Assembly (NCBI RefSeq): GCF_000204925.1
Contig: NC_015435.1
Coordinates: 248,001-312,000 of the forward strand
Origin: Metallosphaera cuprina Ar-4
GTDB lineage: Archaea > Thermoproteota > Thermoprotei_A > Sulfolobales > Sulfolobaceae
Direction: 5' to 3'
Length of the DNA: 64,000 nucleotides
Below are positions 49,045 to 59,952 of the stretch, one piece after another (within the stretch, counting starts at the first letter, position 1; every line of letters begins with the position of its first letter). A model generated the notes under the pieces. That model worked only from the letters and a program-made list of their open reading frames with translations, ran no database searches and was not told the origin of the DNA. The position numbers and the translations under genes were made by a program.

Positions 49045-49726
49045 TTTTTACACCCCTAATAACTCCGCCATATAGAGACATGCCCACTATAGCGTAATCA
49101 AATCCCATGTCCCTTAACTTAATGAGGTCTTCTAGAGAGCCTACTCCTCCCGCGTAACCTTTCTCCCCCTTTATCTCGTTCAAATATTTTTCAACGTCCC
49201 GATCTATTCCCTTCTGTGTCCCTTCGTTGCAAACGTAAGTAAACATTACACCTCTAACGTTGAAGGAGTTGACCAGCTGAATAGCCTTCCTTAACGTTAA
49301 GGCTGACTCTTTCCATCCCCTTATCAAAACCTCTTCATTACAATAATCTATAGCTACAAGAACATTATCTTGAAACCCCTCAGTGGCTTGTCTAAATAAA
49401 GAAGGGTCTGTGAAAGGAAGGGTAGACATAACAACCTTTGTTACGCCTAGCTCAATCAATTTGGTTACCTTCTGCCTGTCTCTTATTCCACCACCTACGC
49501 TAATTTCTTCGAACCCTTGAGCTATTATCGATTTGATCAAGGCCAAGTTATCACCCTTTCCTTCAGCTGCGTCTAAATCCACGACATGAACTGAGGAGTA
49601 GCCTATAGACCTCAGCTCAGACGATATCTTCAATGGATCCCCTAGCAACAATCCGGTCCCTTCTCTACCTCTGATTCTCTTCACAGCGTTACCCTTACTG
49701 ATATCGATGCTTGGTATAACCCTCAT
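49037..49726 (-). CDS. hisA: ProFAR isomerase HisA
   Basis: A 229-residue barrel isomerase. VIPSIDISKGNAVKRIRG has the first catalytic aspartate (SIDIS); VGGGIRDRQKVTKLIELGVTKVVMS and the GGVGSLEDLIKLRDMGFDYAIVGMSLYGG end are phosphate-binding. It is the sister of hisF two genes downstream, and there is no sign that it also does TrpF work. Overlaps: 4 bases with hisG, 8 with hisB. Confidence 0.94.
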   Translation of the reverse strand: MRVIPSIDISKGNAVKRIRGREGTGLLLGDPLKISSELRSIGYSSVHVVDLDAAEGKGDNLALIKSIIAQGFEEISVGGGIRDRQKVTKLIELGVTKVVMSTLPFTDPSLFRQATEGFQDNVLVAIDYCNEEVLIRGWKESALTLRKAIQLVNSFNVRGVMFTYVCNEGTQKGIDRDVEKYLNEIKGEKGYAGGVGSLEDLIKLRDMGFDYAIVGMSLYGGVIRGVKSV

Positions 49727-50589
49727 TTCACCACCTTCTCTATATTAACTACGACTATGTCTCTTGCCCCCGCTGTCTTTGCCTTAGCTATCACTTCTGG
49801 CAGATCGTTCTCGTCGGTTACAGTAACAACTTCCCAAGCGTCCGAGTTGCTTAGCCTAGATACGGCTGGGGCCAACATAGCTGGAAGAGATGAGACAACG
49901 GTAGCTAAATCCTTATCGTCGACGTTCATGAACACCATCTTCTTGCCCCTAGCGTTGAGGGCACCTTTCATCATGGTTAGAACTAGGTTAATCTTATCCG
50001 CCTCCTCAGACCTCATCCATTCTCTGTTACCTATAACTAGTGCATAGCTCTCTGCTACCACATCTATAGGTTTGAGCCCGTGCAGCCTTAAAGTGGTTCC
50101 AGTGCTCGTTACGTCTATTATTGCATCCGCTGCACCCAAAGACGGCATTATTTCGGCAGCGCCACTTATCCTAACTATCTTAGCTCTTATTCCCTTTCTC
50201 TCTAAATAATCCTTAGCTATGTTATAGTATTTCGTCGCTATCTTGATGTCCTTAGGTATGTCCTTCACGTCATCGACGTTCCAAGAGTAGGGTATAGCTA
50301 GAACGAGTTTGGATTTACCGAAATCTAACCTTACAAGTTCCTCGACGTCAGCCCCAGATTCCATCACGTAATCTAACCCTGTTATCCCTAGATCAACTGC
50401 GCCTGTTTCAACGATATTTGGTATGTCCTCTGTCCTTATTGTAACTAGTTGAACGCCTTCCCAGCTAGTTGGGACCATTAAGGCCCTATCGTCATTAGCT
50501 AAAGGCTTTATACCAACCGAATTTAGGAATTGAAGCGCGGGACCCTGTAATCTACCCTTGTTTGGAATTGCTATCCTCAAGGATTTCAC
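49723..50589 (-). CDS. hisG: ATP phosphoribosyltransferase (long form)
   Basis: A 288-residue long-form HisG, the first and feedback-controlled step. [18 protein letters not shown] starts the catalytic domain. [19 protein letters not shown], and the PRPP-binding signature [22 protein letters not shown] are present. Residues about 210-288 are the ACT-like regulatory domain that binds histidine in long-form enzymes ([40 protein letters not shown]). Overlaps: 38 bases with hisC, 4 with hisA. Confidence 0.95.
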   Translation of the reverse strand: MKSLRIAIPNKGRLQGPALQFLNSVGIKPLANDDRALMVPTSWEGVQLVTIRTEDIPNIVETGAVDLGITGLDYVMESGADVEELVRLDFGKSKLVLAIPYSWNVDDVKDIPKDIKIATKYYNIAKDYLERKGIRAKIVRISGAAEIMPSLGAADAIIDVTSTGTTLRLHGLKPIDVVAESYALVIGNREWMRSEEADKINLVLTMMKGALNARGKKMVFMNVDDKDLATVVSSLPAMLAPAVSRLSNSDAWEVVTVTDENDLPEVIAKAKTAGARDIVVVNIEKVVK

Positions 50590-51589
50590 CCAACTTTTCC
50601 AAGAAGAGTTTACACTGATCCTTTGTCCCGATTGAAACCCTATAAAATCCTTTGATGGGGTTACGAATTGCTATTCCCCTCCTCATGAGGGGTTCTAAAA
50701 GGTCTTCGTTATGCTTAAAGAGCAAGAAATTAGTTATAGATTTGTAAACCTTTACCCCAAGCCTTGTAAGTCCTTGGTATAACTCCTCTCTATTTCTTGA
50801 GATCTCATCTGCGACTCTGAGCGCGTAAGATGGGTTTTCGAGAGCTGTTATACCAGCTATAAGCGCGGGAAGGGAGATGTCGAAAGGAGTTGATCCCTTC
50901 TCTAATATCTTCACTAAATCCTTGTTGGCTATGAGGTAACCGATTCTAAATGAGGCTAAGGAGAAGGCCTTACTAAGGGTTCTGACCACAACCAAGTTAG
51001 GGTATCTGCTAACAAGTTTAGAGACCGTGTACTTAGAGAACTCAAAGTAGGCCTCGTCTATCAGAACTATTCCTTTAGTGCTCTCAACTAGTTCTCTAAC
51101 CTTGCCCTCATCACCCTTTAACATAGGAGAGCCTGTAGGGTTGTTAGGATCGTCTATGGCTACAATCCTGGCGTCTCTGGCTTCAGTCAGTATGTTTTCC
51201 CAATCCTCTTTCCACCAGTCCTGTCCTTCCTTTAATGGAACCCTTTTCTCTTTCAAGCCTTTAAAAGAGGAGTATACAGAGTACATACTATAGCTAGGAT
51301 AGTTAAGTACAACCTTATCTCCCGTTAATGTTAAGTTAAGGAAAACCGACCTGATTGCACCGTCACCACCTGGTGTGGGAAATATTTCGTCGGGTTCTAC
51401 CTTGTTATACTCAGCTGCTAACTCCTTCATACGACGAGTGAGGTCCGGATGCTGGTATCTATTACCTTGAGATAAATACTTCACTACTGCGTTTATAACG
51501 AACTCTGGTGGAGAAAATGGAGACTCGTTTAAGTGTAGCCTAATTCCCTCCTTGATGTCTGAAAAGTCGTATTCCTTGGCCTCCTTCAA
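50552..51589 (-). CDS. hisC: Histidinol-phosphate aminotransferase
   Basis: A 345-residue PLP aminotransferase (class I fold). [15 protein letters not shown] at the N terminus; [26 protein letters not shown]; and the PLP lysine region [44 protein letters not shown] near the end is typical of HisC. It opens the nine-gene his operon; the 38-base overlap with hisG is the longest in the operon. Divergent from the unknown gene at 51681 across 91 bases. Confidence 0.94.
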   Translation of the reverse strand: MKEAKEYDFSDIKEGIRLHLNESPFSPPEFVINAVVKYLSQGNRYQHPDLTRRMKELAAEYNKVEPDEIFPTPGGDGAIRSVFLNLTLTGDKVVLNYPSYSMYSVYSSFKGLKEKRVPLKEGQDWWKEDWENILTEARDARIVAIDDPNNPTGSPMLKGDEGKVRELVESTKGIVLIDEAYFEFSKYTVSKLVSRYPNLVVVRTLSKAFSLASFRIGYLIANKDLVKILEKGSTPFDISLPALIAGITALENPSYALRVADEISRNREELYQGLTRLGVKVYKSITNFLLFKHNEDLLEPLMRRGIAIRNPIKGFYRVSIGTKDQCKLFLEKLGEILEDSNSKQG

Positions 51590-51680
51590 CCAAGGATATA
51601 TGATACCTTTTACATCGGTTGGTGCAATAAGAATCCCTCATGGAAATAGATTTTAACCTGATATAAGCTTTTTCCATCAT

Positions 51681-52259
51681 ATGTTTATTGATGAGCTAGT
51701 TGTAGGAAAGCATCTTATCGTTTCCTACTATTATTCCGTTAACCTTAGATTAACCTTAACCTTAGCTAAGCTCCTCAAGGGTAGGGGAGAGGAGGTTTGC
51801 ATCTTAAACGAACACAAGATCAAATGGAACTTAGCTCCCTTTACGGTAGAGTTCAATTGTTCTGAGTCGTCGATAAATCTGGTCTTCGAGGCTGAAAGCG
51901 AATTAGAGGTACCAAAGAATTACCTCTTTGTGACTTCATCTAGGAAACTGAACCTGCCAGGAGCCAAAACCTTTCACATAAAGAAGATAAGCGAAGTGGC
52001 GTTCTTAGCTTACTCGGAAGAAGCTAGGTTTTCGTTTAAGATAGGGAAGGACACCATAGAGGAGTTCGAGCAAGGGGAAGACTTGATAAAAATACTTAAG
52101 GATTTAGGAGGAGAGGCTACCTTAAGAGATCTCGTCAATATCTCCTCTAAGAAACTTAACCTTCCGAAAGAAAAAGTGAGAGAGGAGGTGTCCTTCTTGA
52201 TAAATACAGGGAAAATCTCGATGGCTAAGAACTTCATTAGACTGAACTCACCTGACTAA
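51681..52259 (+). CDS. Unknown protein, possible C-terminal winged helix
   Basis: A 192-residue protein I do not recognise. The N-terminal part ([30 protein letters not shown]) hints at a degenerate nucleotide-binding-like alpha/beta fold without a proper P-loop. The C-terminal 60 residues ([36 protein letters not shown], then [17 protein letters not shown]) look like a winged helix. A TATA-like GATATAAG (51659-51666) lies about 20 bases before the ATG. Its stop overlaps leuS by 12 bases on the other strand. Confidence 0.6.
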   Translation: MFIDELVVGKHLIVSYYYSVNLRLTLTLAKLLKGRGEEVCILNEHKIKWNLAPFTVEFNCSESSINLVFEAESELEVPKNYLFVTSSRKLNLPGAKTFHIKKISEVAFLAYSEEARFSFKIGKDTIEEFEQGEDLIKILKDLGGEATLRDLVNISSKKLNLPKEKVREEVSFLINTGKISMAKNFIRLNSPD

Positions 52260-55106
52260 TATGGCTGGTCTAAGGGGTAGAGATTCCTTATTTAGCTTCT
52301 GCTTCACATCTTGGTTGAACAGCTCTACCTCAACGTTCAAGTTAATTTTATACCTTATGTAAGGCAACCCTCTCCTCACCAGCTCTAACTCGTTCACGTT
52401 CCTCAAAAGGATTTGCTTAGACGTTTCGGACATTTCCGTTACGTACTTGATAATCCTCTCCAGAGTTTTCGCTTCCTCTCTACTCTTTGGAGTTCTTCTC
52501 CTCATGAGATCCTTAACGCTCCCTCCTTTGTTAAGCAGTTCAATTCCTTCTTTAACTAGATCATTCAGACTTCCATCGTGAACGTACAAAACCACATACG
52601 TGGGTTTGCCCTTGTAGACGTTCAATATCGCTCTTATGTCCTCAATGAGTTGTTTGTGATATTCGTGCTCAATCTCAACCTCGTCGTCTATTTTGGACGG
52701 ATCATAGGACGGCCAGGACTCCAAAGACAAGAACGTATCGTGCCCTAACATATGCCATATTTCCTCCGCAATGTGAGGAGAGAACGGCGATATCATCTTC
52801 GTCCACAGCTCTATAACCTCCTTTATCACCTTCTCATTGTATTCCCTTGATTCTGACCTCACCATTTCAAAGTACTCGTTCACGTAAGATGAAAGGTTGA
52901 AGAGTAGCTCATTCACAACCTCTCTAAACCTCATCTCGTCCATGAGTGGAGTCACTTCTTTAACCATCCTTTGTATTTTGGACCTCAGCCATTTCTCTGG
53001 AATTCCCTCAATGTCAGATCCGTTCTTCATCTGCGCTAGCTCATAAAATCTCTTTAACGAATCGGAAATTGACTTAGCGCCGCTGTCCGTGAAATTGGCG
53101 TCAGAGTTCATGTCAACTAAAGATGAAAGAGATAGTCTAACCACGTCAGCGCCGTACATCTTTATAGCCTTCCTAAGAGGAACTATGTTCCTGAGCGACT
53201 TACTCATTTTCCTTCCTTCATACAGTATGAAGCCGTTCACGGCTACGCCTTTAGGCCAAAGACTCTCTGGGAATATACCTGCATGATTGAATATGAAGAA
53301 GCTTAGGTGATTGGGTATCAGATCTGGACCGCTGTGCCTCATGTCCAAAGGATACCAATAGGTGAAATGTCTCCTCAAATCTTCCAAGTGCTCTGGTCTT
53401 ATTTTGTTCCTCTCTCCCACTTCCTTTGAATCCCCTTTGCCCAACAAAACGTAATCCCAAACTTCTTCAGTGAGCTGAGAAGGGTGCACCCCAGTTTCCC
53501 TTAATTTATGAACCAAGGTGTAATATGCCATATAAATGGTGGAATCCGATAAGCTCTCTATTATCCACTTTTTATCCCACGGTAGAGGTGTACCCAATCC
53601 CCTAGTTCTGGCACAAGCTCTCTTCTGTAACCAATCCAATGAGTATTCGAAGTCCTTTCTCGTCACCTCAGGTACTACTCTCATTTTACTTAGAAGCTTC
53701 TTAGCTAAGCCCTTCCATTCCGGATTACCGTAATCCAAGAACCACTGATCTTGCAAAATCTTAACAACTATCTCGTTTCCGCACCTGCAATAGACAGGCT
53801 TGTTCATTATCTCAAGGATTTTGCTACCGTTCTTACTCTCTATTAAGAAATCAGTTATCATCTTTCTTGCTTCTGGAACCGATTTGTTAACTACCCCTGA
53901 AAGTTTCTGTCTGTACTCCCCCTTAACTGAGCTTAACACATCGCTTCTTATGACGCCTTTATTGTACTCAAGTCTGTACAACTGTTCGGTTAACTTCTTC
54001 AGGTCGTTATCGCTCCTAGGGTGGGACGAGTCAACCAGATCTTTAGCTGGGAAATCAGAATGACCCTCAACAAATACGACTGGTAGAAGTGCAACGTTAG
54101 CCTTTATCTTATTCAGGTAAAAATAATCAAAGGGTGCGTGAGCCGGTACGCTCATCACTACTCCGGTAGCGGTTGACGGATCTACGAACTCCGCAGGTAA
54201 GATGGGCATCTCCTTCCCTGTTATGGGATTCACAGCGTTCAATTTTAGCAAATCTGACGCGTTGATCTTCTCTAAAACCTTAACGTCAGTTCTTTGAAAC
54301 TTAAGTCTCTCAGAGGCCTTCTCAGATATTATGACCTTCCTTCCCCATATCTCCGCAATGACGTACGATGACTTAGGATTTAACCAGACTGCTATTGCCC
54401 CGAATACAGTTTCGGGCCTCAAAGTTGCCGCGGCTAACGCTCCAAGTTTAGTTTCAAAAAATATTACCACATATTCACCAATTTCTGGCTCCATATCTCC
54501 TTTGGTATCATGCATTCCTACTGGAAGATTGTGAACAGGACACCAACCAACCGGATGGGTGTCTTTTACTACGAAGCCTCTCTCTTGCAGCTTACTAAAC
54601 TGCCATATAATAAAGGAGGAGAAATGAGGATCTATAGTAGTAAACTCTCTTCTCCAGTCTATAGATAGCCCTATTTCTCTCATAGCTGCCTTTATTTCTT
54701 CCTTGAAGTAGTTCGCCATAAACAAAGGATCAGATAGCTTCGGAAGCACTTCAGAGGGTATCTCGTAAATGTTTTGAAATATATCCAATAGCTCCTTATC
54801 CCCTTTCGATATATCGTCTGCCATAGTTATAATTGGGGTCCCAGTGAAATGGAAACCCATTGGGAAAAGTACGTTATATCCTTTCATTCTCATGTACCTG
54901 GCGTAAACGTCTCCGGTAACGTACGTTCTGCCGTGACCCAAATGGAAAGGAGAGTTGGGATAGGGAAAGGCTACAGTAGTGAAAAACTTCTTCTGATCTC
55001 TTGGATCCGCTTCAAAAATCTTGTTCTTAGCCCAAGCCTCCTGCCATTTTTTTGAAATGTCGTTCAGAAATTCTGTGAATTCCTGTGACTGAATCGTAAT
55101 CACCAA
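52248..55106 (-). CDS. leuS: Leucyl-tRNA synthetase (archaeal type)
   Basis: A 952-residue class I synthetase. [13 protein letters not shown] is the HIGH-type motif; [10 protein letters not shown] is KMSKS; the CP1 editing domain lies between ([27 protein letters not shown]). The [29 protein letters not shown] stretch marks the archaeal/eukaryotic LeuRS type. Sulfolobales can carry two LeuRS paralogues, one degenerate; this one has its catalytic motifs, so it is probably the functional one. The start is TTG 55106 (or GTG 55103), 25 bases from a TATA-like CTTAAAAAA (minus strand, about 55126-55134). Confidence 0.95.
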   Translation of the reverse strand: MVITIQSQEFTEFLNDISKKWQEAWAKNKIFEADPRDQKKFFTTVAFPYPNSPFHLGHGRTYVTGDVYARYMRMKGYNVLFPMGFHFTGTPIITMADDISKGDKELLDIFQNIYEIPSEVLPKLSDPLFMANYFKEEIKAAMREIGLSIDWRREFTTIDPHFSSFIIWQFSKLQERGFVVKDTHPVGWCPVHNLPVGMHDTKGDMEPEIGEYVVIFFETKLGALAAATLRPETVFGAIAVWLNPKSSYVIAEIWGRKVIISEKASERLKFQRTDVKVLEKINASDLLKLNAVNPITGKEMPILPAEFVDPSTATGVVMSVPAHAPFDYFYLNKIKANVALLPVVFVEGHSDFPAKDLVDSSHPRSDNDLKKLTEQLYRLEYNKGVIRSDVLSSVKGEYRQKLSGVVNKSVPEARKMITDFLIESKNGSKILEIMNKPVYCRCGNEIVVKILQDQWFLDYGNPEWKGLAKKLLSKMRVVPEVTRKDFEYSLDWLQKRACARTRGLGTPLPWDKKWIIESLSDSTIYMAYYTLVHKLRETGVHPSQLTEEVWDYVLLGKGDSKEVGERNKIRPEHLEDLRRHFTYWYPLDMRHSGPDLIPNHLSFFIFNHAGIFPESLWPKGVAVNGFILYEGRKMSKSLRNIVPLRKAIKMYGADVVRLSLSSLVDMNSDANFTDSGAKSISDSLKRFYELAQMKNGSDIEGIPEKWLRSKIQRMVKEVTPLMDEMRFREVVNELLFNLSSYVNEYFEMVRSESREYNEKVIKEVIELWTKMISPFSPHIAEEIWHMLGHDTFLSLESWPSYDPSKIDDEVEIEHEYHKQLIEDIRAILNVYKGKPTYVVLYVHDGSLNDLVKEGIELLNKGGSVKDLMRRRTPKSREEAKTLERIIKYVTEMSETSKQILLRNVNELELVRRGLPYIRYKINLNVEVELFNQDVKQKLNKESLPLRPAILVR

Positions 55107-55141
55107 AACCTATTTAAGACCTGCTTTTTTAAGTTTTTAAA
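55107..55141. promoter_or_regulatory. Compact divergent promoters, leuS / cobalamin adenosyltransferase
   Basis: Only 35 bases separate the start codons. On the plus strand, TATTTAAG (55111-55118) lies about 27 bases before ATG 55142. On the minus strand, CTTAAAAAAG (55125-55134) lies about 24 bases before leuS. The two TATA-like boxes are face to face, and each transcript appears leaderless. Confidence 0.5.
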
Positions 55142-55669
55142 ATGTTCACCAAGAGCGGCGACAAAGGAGAGACTACGGTACCTAAAGGTAGGATAGGTAA
55201 GGACTCACCTTTAGTGAATTTCTTGGGTGACATTGATGAAGCTAACTCCTTCATAGGTCTCGCAATCTCTAAGTTAGAGTGGCAAGATATGAAATCAGAT
55301 CTTAAAAACGTTCAAATGGATCTCTTTGCACTTGGTGAAGATTGGAGCACTTCATCGGAGAAGATAAACTTAGAAAAGGTTAAGTGGTTAGAGGAGAGGA
55401 CTATACAGTATAGGAAAGAGAGCGGTCCTATCAAACTCTTTGTTGTACCAGGGGGTAGTGAGGAGGCTTCAGCGCTTCACGTGGCTAGGTCAGTAGTGAG
55501 GAGACTAGAGAGGAACGCAGTTAAGTACTCGAAAGAGTTGGAGGTTAAAAATAAGACCACGATAGTTTACTTGAATAGGTTGTCTTCAATGCTCTTCTCT
55601 ATGGCAGTAGTAGCTAATAAAAGGAAGGGTATACCCGAGAGTTATTATGATATAGGTAAGTACTTTTAA
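55142..55669 (+). CDS. Cob(I)alamin adenosyltransferase (PduO type)
   Basis: A 175-residue PduO-type adenosyltransferase, making adenosylcobalamin. [36 protein letters not shown]-type N terminus (ATP site), [35 protein letters not shown] with the ATP-binding arginines, and [13 protein letters not shown] at the end. It supplies the cofactor for the methylmalonyl-CoA mutase used by the 3-hydroxypropionate/4-hydroxybutyrate cycle. It converges on the thiolase gene with a 5-base gap. Confidence 0.93.
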   Translation: MFTKSGDKGETTVPKGRIGKDSPLVNFLGDIDEANSFIGLAISKLEWQDMKSDLKNVQMDLFALGEDWSTSSEKINLEKVKWLEERTIQYRKESGPIKLFVVPGGSEEASALHVARSVVRRLERNAVKYSKELEVKNKTTIVYLNRLSSMLFSMAVVANKRKGIPESYYDIGKYF

Positions 55670-55674
55670 CGAGA

Positions 55675-56625
55675 TCAGGTTCTGTCTGCAAATATGAGAC
55701 CTGAAGATATCAGGAGTTCACAGTTCTTGCAATATTCCCTTCCAAAGCTAGTTGGTTCTCCGCACAATTTACAACTAGGGAGCGAACCTAACTTAGTACC
55801 CTTCCTGATTGATTCAGCTAAACTATCGAAGTTCTCTAGGATTTGTAGGAGCGCACCTGGGCTCCTCTCCTCTAAAGCGTACAAGAGGTCCCTAACCTTA
55901 GCTCTCATTGTGGGCTTGGCAGATATGTAAGGACACTCGACTTCCTGAAAGTGGAAGCCCTTAAAGTAGGCGTACATGGTGGTCTCCCATTCGTACACCT
56001 TCCTTAGAGGTTTGACTCTCATAACGAACTTCTCACTTAATTTAGGTTGAGAGTCTCCGATCCTTAGCAGTTTCTTCACGTCACCTCTCAAAAGGTTAAT
56101 AATAATTGTTTGTACCTCATCGTCTAAGTTATGCCCTGTTGAAACGAAATCGGCGTTAACCTCCCTTCCCGCACCATTTATCAATTTTCTCCTGAATCCT
56201 CCACAGAATGTGCAGGCCGCTACGTTTAACCCTCTCTGGGATGACGACTTAACCATTTGATCTAAGGTGTACCCCACAGATTTTTCAAACGAAGTGGAGA
56301 TCAGATCTATTCCCAGTTCTTTCAAATAGTTAGATAGTTCCCTAACTTGATCCTCCCTGTTATACCCCTTTATTCCCTCAACTATGTTGAAGGCCACGAT
56401 CCTGTTAGGGTTTACTATCTTGGATAAAGTATCAGCCAACACCAGACTATCCTTTCCTCCAGAGACTGCAATCAGAATTTTGTTGGCATTCAATAAGTTT
56501 TGTTTCTTAGCCTCTTTTTCAACTCTAGCCAAAATGTCATTCAAGAAACACTCCTTGCAGAGTCTCTTCCTTGAGTGAGCCTGATAGATCTCAGCTTCCC
56601 TTACGCCACATAGGTCACACATCAT
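55675..56625 (-). CDS. TtuA/Ncs6-family tRNA 2-thiolation enzyme
   Basis: A 316-residue PP-loop ATPase with two zinc fingers. N-terminal CDLC/CKEC (C3, C6, C23, C26), PP-loop AVSGGKDS (residues 53-60), the catalytic-type CTFCGGFRR cysteines, [13 protein letters not shown], an Fe-S-type VECPY cysteine, and a C-terminal finger CKLCGEP and CKNC. This layout fits TtuA/Ncs6 proteins (2-thiouridine at position 54 or 34). Which position is modified cannot be told here. It overlaps the DUF211 gene by 4 bases. Confidence 0.87.
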   Translation of the reverse strand: MMCDLCGVREAEIYQAHSRKRLCKECFLNDILARVEKEAKKQNLLNANKILIAVSGGKDSLVLADTLSKIVNPNRIVAFNIVEGIKGYNREDQVRELSNYLKELGIDLISTSFEKSVGYTLDQMVKSSSQRGLNVAACTFCGGFRRKLINGAGREVNADFVSTGHNLDDEVQTIIINLLRGDVKKLLRIGDSQPKLSEKFVMRVKPLRKVYEWETTMYAYFKGFHFQEVECPYISAKPTMRAKVRDLLYALEERSPGALLQILENFDSLAESIRKGTKLGSLPSCKLCGEPTSFGREYCKNCELLISSGLIFADRT

Positions 56626-56903
56626 TTAGGTCTTCTCCCTTCAACCAATCTCTTCCCACTACCCACCTCATCGATACTATGTATCGCACAGCCTTCCTCC
56701 TCCAAAACCTTTTGTAATTCCTTAAAGTCAACCCCTTCCCCTTCTACAACGACCATGAGACCCATGGTTTCCACATCCATATCCGTCACACTGATGTTCA
56801 CTCCATCAACTCCCATAACGTTGTCTAATCTCTCTGCCAGGTCTACAATTGATGAACCTCGTATAGGTTTGAGCACGTCTAAAACAATTCTTCGGATAGT
56901 CAA
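56622..56903 (-). CDS. DUF211 family protein
   Basis: A 93-residue ferredoxin-like-fold protein of the archaeal DUF211 family: [23 protein letters not shown], then [29 protein letters not shown], and [16 protein letters not shown]. The family is small, conserved in archaea, and unassigned. It is coupled by a 4-base overlap to the thiolase gene downstream. Confidence 0.88.
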   Translation of the reverse strand: MTIRRIVLDVLKPIRGSSIVDLAERLDNVMGVDGVNISVTDMDVETMGLMVVVEGEGVDFKELQKVLEEEGCAIHSIDEVGSGKRLVEGRRPK

Positions 56904-56973
56904 ACTGCATCAATACTTCTCTTTATTACTATCTCCGTTAAATTTCTGACTATTACGAAGGCTAGAAAACAAA

Positions 56974-57023
56974 GGGGTTAAAAGCGTTCATCACAAAGAA
57001 AACGTTATTTCTTTATTAACCCC
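56974..57023. promoter_or_regulatory. Widely spaced inverted repeat upstream of the pyruvoyl decarboxylase
   Basis: GGGGTTAA at 56974-56981 and TTAACCCC at 57016-57023 are exact complements 34 bases apart. The right arm is about 20 bases before the TATA-like TTTAAATA (57043-57050). It may be a pair of operator half-sites or a chance match in an AT-rich region. Confidence 0.3.
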
Positions 57024-57074
57024 CCAGACTGAGCAGATTAAGTTTAAATACTATGACGTATAGGGGGTATATAA

Positions 57075-57464
57075 ATGGGGGGGAAAGACGTGATGGGGGT
57101 CGAACTCAAAAACTCACCGAGAGTGGTTGGGAAGGAAGTTTTTGGGAACCTTTACGACTGTGACGTTGATATACTTAAAGACGACGAGAGACTGAAAAAC
57201 ATAGCCACTGAGGCAGTGAAAGAAGGTAATATGACCCTTTTGGACGTCAAAGCTTGGAAGATTGGGGAGGGAGTTAGTGTCGTAGCTATAGTTCTTGAGA
57301 GCCATGTAACTATTCATACGTGGCCTGAGCACAGTTTTGCGACCGTTGACGTTTACTCTTGTGGAAGCCATACGGATCCTAGAAGGGCTTTCGATTACAT
57401 TGTCGCAGAACTTAAAGCTAAGAGGTTTAACATCAAAGAGGCTGATAGATCATCGGAGTTTTAA
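57075..57464 (+). CDS. Pyruvoyl-dependent decarboxylase (arginine or S-adenosylmethionine decarboxylase)
   Basis: A 129-residue SpeH-family proenzyme. Self-cleavage is between E75 and S76 in [13 protein letters not shown], giving a pyruvoyl group at S76. H81 and the C96 proton donor (VYSCGSH) are present. Crenarchaea have two such proteins, an AdoMet decarboxylase and an arginine decarboxylase that evolved from it; I cannot separate them by eye, but both serve polyamine synthesis. Leaderless: TATA-like TTTAAATA (57043-57050) is about 27 bases before ATG 57075. The end overlaps the reading frame of the next gene. Confidence 0.88.
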   Translation: MGGKDVMGVELKNSPRVVGKEVFGNLYDCDVDILKDDERLKNIATEAVKEGNMTLLDVKAWKIGEGVSVVAIVLESHVTIHTWPEHSFATVDVYSCGSHTDPRRAFDYIVAELKAKRFNIKEADRSSEF

Positions 57465-58339
57465 TAGTAGGAGGAGGCATAGCAGGCCTACTACTTGGTT
57501 ATAAACTGAGAGATAACAATCCTTTAATCTTTGACAGGAGAAGGTATCCTGGGAAGCATTGCACTGGGATAATAAGTCCTTCTACTTTTAGTAAGATTAA
57601 CGTATCTAAAGAATTCATAGATCGGGAATTTAACGAGATAGTAGTTAACTACGGCAGGATTAGGGTGTTCATTAGGGGAAATTTCATTAGGTTGGGAAGG
57701 GAGAGGTTAGAACGCTGGTTAGACTCTGAACTAAACGTGAAGAGACCAGTTAACGCCATAATAAAGGGCAGAACTCAGGTAAAGGTTTCAGAAGAGGTAT
57801 ATCACGGTGAAGTCTTTGATGCCTCAGGATGGAAGGGTAAGGCCACGTGGGTTAGAGCGATTGAGTACGTTACTGAACCGTTAGATAAGGAGGAGATAGA
57901 AGTTACTCTTGATGAGAGGAACCCTACAGGATTCGGTTGGATAGTTCCACTTCAAGATAAGACCTTAGTGGGCGCGATTTCCCTTTCAGATCCTTCCCTT
58001 TTCATCCCAAAGGTAAGCAAAAGGGTCTTAAGCGTTCATGGAGGAGCCATACCTAGAGTTAAGCCAACTAAAAACGAAATACCGTCTATAGGCGATAGGA
58101 CTGGCCTCATAAAGACTTTCACCGGTGGCGGAATATTTGGTATTGCGGAATTGTTGGAGAATTTTGCAAATTATGACAAAATAAGTAAAGAGATAAGAAA
58201 GCAATACATTATTACAAAAATACTGAAAAACACGTGGAGGTTAAGTCTCTTCTGGTTGAGAATGATGAATGAAAAAACCGTAAACGTGAACAGAGAGTTT
58301 GACTTTCACTCTTTTCTTTTATCTCTAAGAAGGTTATAA
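57449..58339 (+). CDS. Geranylgeranyl-reductase-like flavoprotein without a normal start codon
   Basis: An open frame from 57449 codes for about 296 residues. It begins with an FAD Rossmann motif ([17 protein letters not shown]) followed by [32 protein letters not shown] and [19 protein letters not shown], the geranylgeranyl-reductase family pattern. No ATG, GTG or TTG lies in frame between the stop at 57446-57448 and the GTG at 57665, which would cut off the FAD domain. Start candidates are ATC 57449 or 57452, ATA 57464, or translation reaching the frame from the decarboxylase gene. The first 16 bases overlap the decarboxylase 3' end. Related proteins reduce isoprenoid chains or other substrates. 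Confidence 0.65.
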   Translation: MIGVLIVGGGIAGLLLGYKLRDNNPLIFDRRRYPGKHCTGIISPSTFSKINVSKEFIDREFNEIVVNYGRIRVFIRGNFIRLGRERLERWLDSELNVKRPVNAIIKGRTQVKVSEEVYHGEVFDASGWKGKATWVRAIEYVTEPLDKEEIEVTLDERNPTGFGWIVPLQDKTLVGAISLSDPSLFIPKVSKRVLSVHGGAIPRVKPTKNEIPSIGDRTGLIKTFTGGGIFGIAELLENFANYDKISKEIRKQYIITKILKNTWRLSLFWLRMMNEKTVNVNREFDFHSFLLSLRRL

Positions 58340-58506
58340 CATCCCTCTCCTCTCTCTATCACACCTCGTCTCAATAGCTCGGCTATGGCTTTCTCTGGTT
58401 CCCTCACACCTAACGCTTTGAGATCCCTTACAGCTATCGTCTCTCCTACTGACAAGTTTGTTTGAAAGTACCTCTTAGCTATCTCCAAGTCCCTACTCTC
58501 AGACAT
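58306..58506 (-). CDS. Small winged-helix-like protein, unknown
   Basis: A 66-residue protein with a probable winged helix: [38 protein letters not shown], then [16 protein letters not shown] as wing. No signal or membrane segment. A TATA-like AAAGTTAAAT (minus strand, about 58532-58541) lies about 28 bases before the ATG, supporting a leaderless gene. Its last 34 bases overlap the flavoprotein gene on the other strand. Confidence 0.62.
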   Translation of the reverse strand: MSESRDLEIAKRYFQTNLSVGETIAVRDLKALGVREPEKAIAELLRRGVIERGEGCYNLLRDKRKE

Positions 58507-59037
58507 GTTTTAATTTACTTTCCATCAATGGGATTTAACTTTAACTTCATTGATAGGTTCTTGAAAAAGGATTAAGCCCTTTACAATTCAATGATAATAG
58601 ATTTATTGTTATTGATAGAAAACATTGCACTAAACTGATGAGGACTAATGCGATGTAACTCCTCGTTCTGAAACTGATTTTCCTTCCTCTAGATCAGGTA
58701 AACGTTAGAGCTTAGTAAGTAAAATAAAGGTTTGATGAAGTTTAGAGGTTCCAGTCTGGGCTTATAAAACCTTGAAACGTTACAAAAGAGTTAAGTTATG
58801 AATTTAGTGAACTAGAAGGTATTTTAACACATATTAAATATATTAACCTACCAAAGGTTAGGTTCTAAGGTTAATGTGAGTATGAGGAACTGGGTTGTCT
58901 AATACTACAGATCCTAAAAAAGGATGTTGCGCTATCAGGAGATTGAACAGGATTACATCTTACGTTGTTTATAGAGTCGTGAAATCCCAAAGTCTCAAAA
59001 TGTATTGAAGCTAAGTGAATATGAGAGGTAGTTCACC
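58507..59037. other. 531-base stretch without a clear gene
   Basis: This is the longest gap in the window. It holds the promoter of the small winged-helix gene at the left. A hairpin-like repeat AACCTA / TAGGTT lies at 58845-58864. A C-box/D-box-like pair (TGATGA at 58636-58641, CTGA at 58668-58671) could be a small guide RNA but is short. From about 58882 to 58994 one plus-strand frame stays open over roughly 38 codons (SNTTDPKKGCCAIRR, then RITSYVVYRVVK), without a start codon, and may be a gene remnant. A Shine-Dalgarno-like GAGGT lies 9 bases before the next gene. I see no tRNA or insertion-sequence end. Confidence 0.5.
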
Positions 59038-59892
59038 TTGAGCCAAGTACTGAAACTGATAAGAGTTCATAACGTGATAGGGGCTGGACTAGGAGCGTTC
59101 ACTGGATACGTTGCTTCCTCTATGTGGAAGATAAACCCTGTTGAATTGATTCTGGCCATAGTTGTTGTTGCGTCGGTAGCGGCGGGAGGATATGCAATAA
59201 ATGACGTCTATGATGTAGAGATAGATAGAATAAATAAACCTGAAAGACCTATACCGTCGGGTGCCATCTCGATCAGAGCCGCAGCATCGCTCTCTTATGC
59301 CCTTATGGGTTTCGGTGTGCTACTATCGATCATTCAAGGATACTTGGAATTCTTAGTAGCTCTCCTCACCAGCATCGCGCTCCTTTTCTACGCCAGAGAT
59401 ATAAAGAGGACTGGGATTTACGGAAACCTGATAGTTGCGACTACGACCGCCCTTTCTCTTTTCTACGGTGGGCTTTCCTTCCATTCAGGGCCATGGCTCG
59501 GAAGGATATGGATACCTGTGCTATACACTTTTTTACTAACGTTATCTAGAGAGATAGTCAAGGGGATTGAAGATTACAAGGGTGATCTGGCCAACAACGT
59601 ACGTACTCTAGCCACAACAAAAGGGATAACTAAGGCGTGGATCGTAGCTAGGAGCTCCCTGATCATCACGGAGGTGACTTCTCCCCTTCCCCTTTTTCTA
59701 GGATACAACTTCCTTTATGGAATAGTCTTGATCCCGTTCCTTTTTATTACCAGTAAAGCAGCTCTTTCAGAAACTTCAGAGAGAGGAGCAGCTAAGGCAA
59801 GGTCGCTTCTGAAGATCTCAGCTTTTTTAGGAATGATAGCCTTCGCTCTAGGAAGCTTACCTGGGTTGTTAACTCTAAGCTTCACGCCTTAA
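59038..59892 (+). CDS. Digeranylgeranylglyceryl phosphate synthase (UbiA family)
   Basis: A 284-residue membrane prenyltransferase that adds the second geranylgeranyl chain in archaeal lipids. The first Asp-rich motif reads [21 protein letters not shown] (residues 55-75), the second region [18 protein letters not shown]. About eight hydrophobic helices. The start is TTG 59038, because an in-frame TAG lies at 59029-59031 just before it; the Shine-Dalgarno-like GAGGT supports it. The geranylgeranyl-reductase-like gene 0.7 kb upstream and grsA at 41.8 kb are other lipid genes of the window. Confidence 0.9.
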   Translation: MSQVLKLIRVHNVIGAGLGAFTGYVASSMWKINPVELILAIVVVASVAAGGYAINDVYDVEIDRINKPERPIPSGAISIRAAASLSYALMGFGVLLSIIQGYLEFLVALLTSIALLFYARDIKRTGIYGNLIVATTTALSLFYGGLSFHSGPWLGRIWIPVLYTFLLTLSREIVKGIEDYKGDLANNVRTLATTKGITKAWIVARSSLIITEVTSPLPLFLGYNFLYGIVLIPFLFITSKAALSETSERGAAKARSLLKISAFLGMIAFALGSLPGLLTLSFTP

Positions 59893-59952
59893 GAGCCTGT
59901 GCTGTTCAAACTTGAAATGATATTTTCAATTGGCAGAGTGAACCATAAAGCT

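Noticed and set aside
57665-58339. Reading the geranylgeranyl-reductase-like gene from GTG 57665 as a 224-residue protein
   Set aside because: It would discard the FAD-binding GGGIAGL region that is encoded directly upstream in the same frame, so the gene must begin earlier.
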